DNA of 64,000 nt from Pseudopyrenochaeta lycopersici (lineage: Eukaryota; Ascomycota; Dothideomycetes; Pleosporales; Pseudopyrenochaetaceae): the NCBI GenBank assembly GCA_003313425.1, contig NHZP01000016.1, positions 992,001-1,056,000 on the forward strand, given 5' to 3'. This document shows positions 56,735-64,000 of the stretch, piece by piece. The first letter of the stretch is position 1. Every line of letters begins with the position of its first letter. A program made the translations under genes and the position numbers. The notes below the pieces were generated by a model that saw only the letters and a list, made by a program, of their open reading frames with translations, made no database searches and had not been told where the DNA came from.

Positions 56735-58387
56735 CAGTGGAAGCTAGCAAAAATAGAGACGACGGTGGATTTACCAGCAACAGAGGACATCATGCTGTAA
56801 CTGCAGTATGTACGTAGTGAGACAGTGGTCAGCAGTGATATGTCCCTAAATGGTCCACTGCCGGCGCGTCGTCAACGGTGTTTACAGTGTTCGCCAAACT
56901 TATCGCGCCTTCCCTGTCGCGGTGATCACCACTAAGCGAGTGAGCCCACGATTCGCGCAAGCCACACCCTCTCGGCCGCACCTCACACCTTCTGCTGGTG
57001 CCCATGGGCAGGCCGCATCGACAAGTCTCTCTTCTATCTTGGCAAACTCTGCACACTCGATTGTCCGTTACTGGTGCATGTCTAGTGAGCGTGGTAGTCG
57101 GCCTAGCCGTCTGTAGCTTGTTGACGCCTGTTATGCAATCAATCGTGCAGAAGTCACCCGCATATTGGCTTTGATCATGGAACATGCATCACAGCTCTCG
57201 CCCATCGCCACACAGAGCTCAGGGTTGTCCGTTACACAATAAGCATTGATTGATAGTTTGCTCGGCTCGCGCGCCCTTTGCTGGCCCTGGAGGGTCTGTC
57301 ATCGTGCAGGTCAGCCACCAAAACTCCACGACGCTTCTGCACCGCTGCCTCAAAGTTTACTGACCCCTGCGCATCATACCCATCTTGAATGACGACGTAC
57401 AACTGGCGGGTACACGCATTAGCCCCTCATCCCTGGTTGCTCGCAGCTGCTCTGACTTCAGTGGTCGGGCCTCTTTTCCACCACACGGTCAGCTCCTCGT
57501 TCGGGCCGGTAAGGATCATCGCCGTCTTTCATCGGTCGTGAAAGCGCGAGCCTTTACCAGTTCGACCGTCTGTGGATATTCGAATCAGCATCCAGCAAGT
57601 GAAGAACCACGGCTGCGGTACAAGCCCAGCCCATATCCTCATCAGTCTCGATGCAATTCACCGCTGCAACCAGTTGCTCCATTACATTAAAAATACATAC
57701 CTGCTGAAAACTTCGCCTTCTTGTACATAGTGCCACAATGATCCTTCGGTCGTGTCAGCGATGGCTCTTAGCTTTAAAGGACAATGTCCAGTCGGTAAAC
57801 TCCCACTGGTGGAAGCGAGTCTGCGCTCTCTCACCTGCACATGGTATATCCATGCGTTAAGGTATTGTACTACTTTCTCATTCTTCCATGCTGTACCACC
57901 TTAAGCATTACTTTCAATAATATTGAAATATATTCCTAGAACAACTCTCTTAATTGATGTCGAGGATTAAGGGTATCCAGATCTCATCAACCAGGCCGCG
58001 GATCAAGTCGCGCTCCGCCAGCACTTATTGCCAACACTCCGCCTAAAGACTCCAGAGCTGACCGCCAACAACAGCGGGTAGCTACCTCGGTGTATTGCTT
58101 CCTGTCTATACCCGAGACAGCCTTCCTTGCAACCTCACCCCATCTTCTGGCTACAGAGTGTTCATCACTTTTCCGTGCGTTTCCCAATCTAGCTGGCTCC
58201 GATATTGGGTCTCGAGGACTTCAAGTCCATTAAGAAGGACTAGAGTAAGGATCGGTGACAAGTCAAAAAGCTGCGTGCCCGAACGATATCCTACTCTTTC
58301 CTCAACCACAGCTACTGTCTCGCCAACGTACAATCACTGCTTCGTCGTTCTCGGTCCTAGTTGCCCGCACACTCCTCATCTCCTGCT
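56735..58387. other. Intergenic region
   Basis: About 1.65 kb between two outward-reading genes. It must hold the Mis6 promoter and that of the 212-aa protein gene. Frames at 56850-57116 and 57385-57690 lack recognisable content; the last 200 bp are pyrimidine-rich, as expected of a leader. Confidence 0.4.
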
Positions 58388-59026
58388 ATGATTGGCGAAC
58401 AAGGAGGCAACATTTACATTAAGCCTACCAAGACGCACCACTCTAAGATGGCGTCTCCACCATCCGGTAAATCGAATCTCACCACATTGCTCCAGGCTGC
58501 TTCAACGGCTGGTAATGCTAAGCTCGTGCGTTGCCCAACGGAAAGTCTTGAACGATTGCAACGCCTAAACGAAGCGGAAATCATCACGCTCTTCACCCCA
58601 TTCGTTCCTCATGCTCCTTCCGCAACATTAGCCAAAGATATGGATCCATTTGAGCCTCTGGGACGAGCACTACCCCGGCAAGTACGACATGTTCCTTATC
58701 GGCTGGATCATGGCATGACGGAAATGCATGCCGACTTCTTGCCAGCAAGCGGAGCCATTGTGATTGTCATTTGCGCAACAGCCAATGTTGTTCACCACAA
58801 TAAGCAGGCTTTTGAGCAGCAACTGAAGTTCGCGAGAGACATTTTGAGGAAAATTGGAGAGAGCATCTCCGTAGTTGAAATTCCGATTATCCTGCTTCTC
58901 ATTGATAGTGACAAGATCAGGCACAGTTATGCGAATGCTATGCACGATTTTCCGGTTCTTGTTTCCATTAATGACTACACGGCCGCTGCTCTTGCAAACG
59001 CTGTTCGTGTGCTCTTTGGAAAGTGA
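58388..59026 (+). CDS. Hypothetical protein, 212 aa
   Basis: An intronless open frame from an ATG at 58388. I do not recognise the family. Codon use looks like a real gene and there is a pyrimidine-rich leader before the start. The N-terminal 50 aa are Ser/Thr/Lys-rich; then come LTTLLQAASTAGNAKLVRC, a segment PFEPLGRALPRQVRHVPY, and a region with hydrophobic strands (GAIVIVICATANVV, VVEIPIILLLIDSDKI) alternating with amphipathic helices (NKQAFEQQLKFARDILRKIG), suggesting an alpha/beta fold. ASINDYTAAALANAVRVLFG-like ends are reminiscent of a Rossmann-type half-domain, but no catalytic motif is seen. No signal peptide. Probably a conserved ascomycete protein of unknown role. Confidence 0.6.
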   Translation: MIGEQGGNIYIKPTKTHHSKMASPPSGKSNLTTLLQAASTAGNAKLVRCPTESLERLQRLNEAEIITLFTPFVPHAPSATLAKDMDPFEPLGRALPRQVRHVPYRLDHGMTEMHADFLPASGAIVIVICATANVVHHNKQAFEQQLKFARDILRKIGESISVVEIPIILLLIDSDKIRHSYANAMHDFPVLVSINDYTAAALANAVRVLFGK

Positions 59027-60101
59027 ACGCACGTCAATATGGAGGACTTTCATTAAAGCATTCTAAGTCAGAGTGATGACCAATTTCTTGGAAGTAAAGG
59101 TTCATCTTCTTTCCCCTTCAGCGGTGAAGCTGGCGCGCATGCGAGTAAATAGCCTTACGTAGTTTCAAGAACCTCGTTCACAGCCAGGACATTGACCTTT
59201 GCATATTGATGGTAGCACCGCATCATACATCAGCATTATACAATAGATACTTTTAGTTCAAACATTCTTTGGCTTAAAATCTGGTATGGCCCGGATACTG
59301 CATTGAGCAGGAATCTGTTTGCTCTCTGCTGTAAGCCTTTCTCCGCCACACCCTATCTGTCTGTCACCATGTACAGGTCAAGTTATAATGACCCAACTTG
59401 CACTACCTTGAAATAATACTTGGAGAGTATCACTATCCCTGCGTCTACGCAATATACCGAGCTGCTTAGAAGCGAGTCTCCCAGCCTCAATCTCAAACAC
59501 TGTTATCGGTATCACAGGGATATCTTCCGGCTAGCCGATTCCTTCTGATGGCCTACTCTGAACGTTCAAGGTCTACCAGATTCATGGGATATGAGCATCT
59601 ACCTTACGGATACTGTGGGCCGGGGCGAGCATGGAGAATAGACGTGCGATATAGCAAATTATTAACATTAGTTCGGTAAGACTTGCGCTACTGCAAGCTC
59701 CCTCGTACCTCGGTCTTGTCCTTGTCCACGGATAAAAATGCGAGAACAAAATATGAAGAAACCCGTACGTTTATCACCATATCCATGCTCTTCCTGCACC
59801 CACGACAGGATTCTACAAGAACAGGTCCAAGTAACGCCAACACCGTCCCATGCCAATATGATATGTGTTATACGGTATTGAATACACGGGGCGAACACTC
59901 CAACGGTTTCAGAGCGAGGTTCTCGGCATTAGTATGGCAACGCTCAGTAGCCAGGCACGCTCTGCGTGACTTTCTGCACTCGCTCGCCTGCTCAACACTA
60001 GAAACCCTGCTCGAACCCGATGGCACCGTTTATTCAAGTCACATATTCGTGAAGTGACACATCCTTCCTGCAGCTCCTGCAACACTTATGATGCGGCACG
60101 A
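59027..60101. other. Intergenic region
   Basis: About 1.1 kb between convergent 3' ends of the 212-aa protein gene and the SPT small-subunit gene. Frames at 59683-60057 and 59668-59898 overlap on opposite strands and have no recognisable content. Confidence 0.4.
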
Positions 60102-60632
60102 TTACGGCTCCATGAATGCCCTTCCTTGACCCGCCAATGCGCCTCCCAGCCCATCCTGAGCAAGTAGCGCATTCGGCGACAAGGCTGAGGCGGCAACGTG
60201 TTGTCCAACTTTCTGTGCGCTCGTAGCCAGTGTCTCCTCGTTGCCGGAGAAATAATAGGAAATGCGTCTCGCGATGATGCTGAGGTGTTCGGGTAGGTAC
60301 AGCGAAGCAGCAATTATGAGGAGTGAGAGGAGGAGAAACAGAACCGAGTCTGTTGGCAGGAGTTAGTCTGGTATTTGCCATTGCCTACAGTGGGGTTTTG
60401 TATGGTTCGATAAGGGTGCAGCAAAGTGGCGGCTGGGGGGCAATCTGGCAGACGCACTGAAAATGAATTTCTCCGTCGAGGTCAACATGTAAAGCGAGAA
60501 GGTGACTTCGTATTGGTATCGCTTGCGCTGAAACCAGCGGAGAAGTGAAGTTGGATAGAACATTGCGGCAAGGAGGAGCGAGGATGCAGCGGCTAGGAGG
60601 ACGACGGTTGCGACGGATGCTGAATCCACCAT
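60102..60632 (-). CDS. Serine palmitoyltransferase small subunit-like protein
   Basis: Two exons, minus strand: 60632-60458 and 60349-60102; 108-nt GT-AG intron; 140 aa. The core YQYEVTFSLYMLTSTEKFIF-NSVLFLLLSL...LYLPEHL is the SPT small-subunit signature (compare Y-x-Y...LYMLxPxExxxFNSxL...PxHI). The intron falls inside this motif and its removal creates the invariant Phe-Asn-Ser. There is a membrane segment at about 7-28 and a second at about 58-78. These small ER proteins activate serine palmitoyltransferase, the first enzyme of sphingolipid synthesis. The C-terminal 50 aa (NEETLATSAQKVGQHVAASA and onward) extend beyond the animal form. Divergent from the release-factor gene. Confidence 0.82.
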
Positions 60633-60951
60633 GCCCTATAAGCCACAGTGCTTGAAGAATTGGCGTCGAGGCACAAAGGAGGCTCGAGATGTGAGCGTGT
60701 TGGCCGAAGTGGATGTTATTGCGAGAAATGCAGCGCTGGTGGACGGAGACAGGGACAAGGACGGGAATGGGCGGAAATGACGGGGAACAGGCACTTTTTG
60801 GGGGCCTTCGGAGCAGGCATCACGGCCGCTGCTCCCGAGTAACTAGTCGCCGGCATCATGGCAGCGGCACCGGCCATGGGCGAACATTCTGTGCGCCAAA
60901 TGCCATACACCATGCCTGGGCTGTATCGCCTGCAAGCTTGATCGACCATCA
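60633..60951. promoter_or_regulatory. Divergent promoter, SPT small subunit / GGQ protein
   Basis: A 319-bp gap between two outward-facing start codons; both promoters must lie here. GC-rich, no clear TATA box. Confidence 0.45.
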
Positions 60952-61506
60952 ATGCCCCGCATGCCTCTGTCACGGCTTTGCTGCTTCCGCAATGCCTTCC
61001 ACACATCGACGCCCGTGCTCTCCAAGTCTCTGCCGCCGCGCACGCCTCTTTGCCAGGGCGACCTCATAGAGAACTTCCTCAAGGGCAGCGGGCCCGGGGG
61101 TCAAAAAATTAACAAGACGTCCTCGGCCGTGCAGCTCAAGCACATTCCCACGGGCATCGTAGTCAAGTACCAGGATACGCGGAGCAGAGAGATCAACAGA
61201 AAGATGGCACGGCGTATATTGCAGGACAGAATTGAGGAGCTGGAGCGGGGAGAGGACGCTAGAACCATGGTGAAGGCAAGAGAGAGGAGCAGGAAGAAGG
61301 CTAGCAGTAGCAAGAAAAGTAGGCGCAAGTACAGGGCATTAGAGGAGAGGAAAGAGCTAGAGGAGGCTGATGGCCGGCGCGAGGAGACTCCGGCCAAGTT
61401 AGAAAGTGCTGGCAGAGTAGAAGCAAAGGAGAGTGCGACTCTGCAGCTAGGGCACGCCCTCGAAGCCAGCAAGGGAGGAAGTGGGCGACGGCATGAGGAC
61501 GAGTAG
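60952..61506 (+). CDS. Mitochondrial GGQ release factor-like protein (RSO55/mtRF-R type)
   Basis: Intronless, 184 aa. The N-terminus (MPRMPLSRLCCFRNAFHTST) is Arg-rich and lacks acids, as a mitochondrial import signal. The catalytic motif FLKGSGPGGQKINKTSSAVQ has GGQ at residues 49-51, followed by LKHIPTGIVVKYQDTRSREI, as in class I peptide release factors. There is no stop-codon-recognition domain, which fits the C12orf65/RSO55 group that rescues stalled mitochondrial ribosomes. The C-terminal half is highly basic and helical (ARERSRKKASSSKKSRRKYR) and would bind rRNA, also typical of the group. Start chosen at the first ATG giving the targeting signal. Confidence 0.88.
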   Translation: MPRMPLSRLCCFRNAFHTSTPVLSKSLPPRTPLCQGDLIENFLKGSGPGGQKINKTSSAVQLKHIPTGIVVKYQDTRSREINRKMARRILQDRIEELERGEDARTMVKARERSRKKASSSKKSRRKYRALEERKELEEADGRREETPAKLESAGRVEAKESATLQLGHALEASKGGSGRRHEDE

Positions 61507-62585
61507 AGCGCGTTCAAACTATCGCAGGCTCCATTTTGAAGACAACACAGCGCTTCTAGATAGCACACACAAAGGGAATATCACTGGACCCGTGCTAGAC
61601 CACAATCCCTAAGCCGTTGACATCCTCCTTGCTACAAGGTGCTTTGCCAGCCACAGACTGCTCCCCCAATAGACTCGATAGCTTGCGCAGCGCTCACCGA
61701 ATTTTATCCTCAGTCAAGCAGCATTGTGACCAGATTAGCCACGAACGCATGTCTTCGCACAAGCCTAAGCTGATGCTGACGCCCAGCTTCTCTGCACCGA
61801 TTGTTCGCGAGCTTCCGCCTATGCATCGTCACATGGTCTTGCCTGGCCGTGCAGATCGAATGGTTTCTCCCTCAATCCCACGCACAAGGCATAGAGAACC
61901 AATGGAGGAGTTATACAGTACACAACAAGTGCAGACCAGCAAAAATTGTCCCGCCGAGATTCTCGAAAGAAGCTCGTAACAATCCTATACCCCGATGTGC
62001 AATGGAGACGAGACTGCTAGACCACCAAATACATGAGCTTGGTGAGTCGCAAGAAGGTAAGTATGCCTGACCGATAATGGGAGACAGTGAGTTTAAGTAC
62101 ACCGAAGAAGACGGGGCCCGTGCGGTAAGCACGTGGTTGTTTGGACGGGACGAGGTTGGGAGAACCACGGAGTGGAGTGATTGGCCCGAAGTTCTTGTGT
62201 GCTCTAGTATCAGTCTTTTTGCTTGGGACCACTGAATAATAAGGGCTGCTCAATGTCAATGTGAGCGAAAAGCGATGGCCATTGGTATACCAGCGAAGGT
62301 GAAGCGACGCGGTTGCAAACTCTATCCTTTGAATCACTAATGCGGACAGCATCACTGTAATTAATCCAAGTATTATGCAGGGATGCAAGCGTCCAGCCAA
62401 AAATCATGAACGACCATTGTGGTTTTGAGTTCTTACCCGCTATTATATGCAAACATTAGACAAAATTTTCAGCTACAACTACCTTATCCAATGCCCTGCA
62501 CCTTTATATCCAAGGGCTGTTCCTTCATTTCCAAACGCCAAACTCCAAATTGGTAATCCGACGCATCAAACCGTGCTGTGTATCC
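61507..62585. other. Intergenic region
   Basis: About 1.1 kb with no supported gene between the GGQ protein gene and the 3' end of the FAD oxidase. Short overlapping frames on both strands only. Confidence 0.45.
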
Positions 62586-64000
62586 TCAAGCCCCAATGGC
62601 TTGTGGATGCCAAAACACTGACTGAGGGTCCAATTGTGTCTTCAGCGCCGCCAACTTCGAATAGACCGCATCTCCATAGTAGAGCTTGTGTGCTGTCGCA
62701 GCGTCATAAGTAGGATCCACATAGTTCAAATATGCACCAAACGACGTTTGCGGCTGTGCATTGATGATAGCGCTGTTTAGACCATTGATAAAGCTGATAG
62801 AGTTGGCATTATACCCCCAGTTCTGGAATACCCAAAGACTGTCACGGTCATTGTACGCTGCGAAGCTCGTGTCCTTGGCATTGATGGCAGATCCAGGGCC
62901 ACCGTAGAGGTTAATAATCACGTAGTACTCAATCGACCCCGCAGTCTTCAGGTAGTCGAAGAAGACACCGAGGGTATTGGAAGTAAGACCAGCTGATTCG
63001 GGAACAGTAATAGATTTGGCGAAAAAGTTGTCGTGTTCGTCATAGCCCGTTACAGGGGTCTTGATGCTGGTCTCCCCAGACACCTTTACAAGGTAATCGT
63101 ACCAGCTCATTGACTGCACCGTGGCTGTAGCGCTTGGGAGAGTGCGTAAGAGCTCAGTTCGGACCTTGGAATTAAATTCGGCAACGGTGCCGAAGAAAGC
63201 ACCACTAAGGCTGTATGTGCCATAGCCGTCAATATAGATGCCGAACGAAATACGGTTGTCGACCACTGAGGCGTTCTTCGCGACATCCTGGATGTGGAGG
63301 AACGTATTGGTGAAAACGCTCTTGGAGTTGAAGACGCCGTTGAAGTCGAACTGGAAGTATGTGATACTCGCAGGTGCGGCGCGAGTTTGAAGATAGAAAG
63401 TGGTGACGATGCCGAAAGATTCTGCCGCCCCCTTGATTGCCCAGAAGATGTCAGAGTTTTGGGTTGAAGATGCCTTGACAAGCCTGCCGTCCGCCAGAAC
63501 GATATCGGCAGCTATAATCTGATCCATTGCAAGACCCCAGTTGCGGGAGGTGTGACTGTAACCACCGTGAGTAAAATGGCCTCCAATGCCAACTCCTGGG
63601 CAGGTTCCATGGGACAGAGCAGCATTGCCTTGAGTGAATATGCCGTCAGCGAGGTTACCCAGGCGTACACCCCCTCCAACTGTTACAACGCCTGTTCCTT
63701 GGTCAAGCTGGATCGTCTGGAGAGATTGTAGGTTGATCATCATCGATCCGTCCTTGCCACCGGAGCTGAAACTTGCGTATGAGTGTCCACCAGACTTTGC
63801 TTGAACCTTGAGCCCAGATTGAGCAGCACAAATGACAGCATCCTGAACATGCTGACTCGTTATCGGAAGGACGACAACAGCAGGCTTGTACGGGAGACGC
63901 AAGTTGAAGGGCTCCACGAGCTCAGCATATTCGGCATCAGAAGTCATCTTGTAAGGTACGTTTTTGCCGTTGAGGCATTGGAGAGCGGAGCCGGATGATG
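62586..64000 (-). CDS. Bicovalent FAD-dependent oligosaccharide oxidase-like protein (AA7), 5' partial
   Basis: The minus-strand frame is open to the window edge, so the N-terminus (including any signal peptide) is outside; about 471 aa are visible. It has the PCMH-type FAD domain: YKPAVVVLPITSQHVQDAVI, VQAKSGGHSYASFSSGG (His for covalent FAD) and SHGTCPGVGIGGHFTHGGYS (Cys for the second covalent link), then DIVLADGRLVKASSTQNSDI and FWAIKGAAESFGIVTTFYLQ. The C-terminus has the berberine-bridge segment (AYLNYVDPTYDAATAHKLYY, FWHPQAIGA). The His plus Cys pair indicates bicovalent FAD as in glucooligosaccharide oxidases, which oxidise sugars to lactones and release hydrogen peroxide. Substrate could instead be another alcohol, as in secondary-metabolite oxidases. 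First visible residues SSGSALQCLNGKNVPYK are typical of the mature N-terminus, so little is missing. Confidence 0.9.
   Translation of the reverse strand, partial: SSGSALQCLNGKNVPYKMTSDAEYAELVEPFNLRLPYKPAVVVLPITSQHVQDAVICAAQSGLKVQAKSGGHSYASFSSGGKDGSMMINLQSLQTIQLDQGTGVVTVGGGVRLGNLADGIFTQGNAALSHGTCPGVGIGGHFTHGGYSHTSRNWGLAMDQIIAADIVLADGRLVKASSTQNSDIFWAIKGAAESFGIVTTFYLQTRAAPASITYFQFDFNGVFNSKSVFTNTFLHIQDVAKNASVVDNRISFGIYIDGYGTYSLSGAFFGTVAEFNSKVRTELLRTLPSATATVQSMSWYDYLVKVSGETSIKTPVTGYDEHDNFFAKSITVPESAGLTSNTLGVFFDYLKTAGSIEYYVIINLYGGPGSAINAKDTSFAAYNDRDSLWVFQNWGYNANSISFINGLNSAIINAQPQTSFGAYLNYVDPTYDAATAHKLYYGDAVYSKLAALKTQLDPQSVFWHPQAIGA

Noticed and set aside
1..64000. CRISPR arrays, insertion sequences, rRNA or bacterial-type operons
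   Set aside because: No regularly spaced repeats, transposases or Shine-Dalgarno-linked gene strings were found; spliceosomal introns show the DNA is eukaryotic.

Overview
The window reads as nuclear DNA of a filamentous ascomycete (Pezizomycotina; a Dothideomycete is my best guess). The reasons are many 45-125 nt GT-AG introns with CTAAC/CTAAT-like branch points, protein families typical of that group (Zn2Cys6 regulators, 2EXR, BYS1, Mis6, glucooligosaccharide oxidase) and compact housekeeping genes separated by long gene-poor stretches. No bacterial operon, CRISPR array, rRNA or intact transposon is visible. The lineage guess is inference from gene content; no search was run.

Left third (1-21.3 kb), mostly housekeeping: a SWIM zinc-finger protein, proteasome lid subunit RPN8, peroxin PEX16, an HD-domain phosphohydrolase, a 2EXR protein, a gene-poor patch holding the relic of a Zn2Cys6 regulator (10.13-10.49 kb), a second Zn2Cys6 regulator with one unjoinable exon junction, ribosome-biogenesis factor KRI1, a large BAR-PH-GRAM-VASt membrane protein of the SIP3/LAM sterol-transfer family sharing a 254-bp divergent promoter with KRI1, and uS14/RPS29 lacking three of its four usual zinc cysteines.

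Middle (22-44.6 kb), accessory: a broken surface-protein-like fragment, secreted BYS1/thaumatin-like and CAP-like proteins, then a run of metabolic genes: Baeyer-Villiger monooxygenase, HbpS/GlcG-like protein, glycerate kinase, MFS transporter, PhzS-like FAD monooxygenase and an aquaporin-family channel. Two flavin monooxygenases beside an exporter look like a small catabolic or secondary-metabolite group; no backbone synthase is present, so this is a hypothesis.

Right third (44.9-64 kb): eS7/RPS7 (with a GC-AG intron), a glutathione S-transferase with an apparent frame break, a CCCH zinc-finger gene with two frame breaks, about 2.4 kb with no gene, a MARVEL membrane protein, the kinetochore protein Mis6/CENP-I (seven exons, again with a GC-AG intron), an unrecognised 212-aa protein, a divergent pair encoding the serine palmitoyltransferase small subunit and a mitochondrial GGQ release-factor-like protein, and finally a bicovalent FAD oxidase (AA7 type) cut by the window end.

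Exon coordinates below were joined by hand from splice consensus and reading phase; in every gene called intact the phases close exactly.
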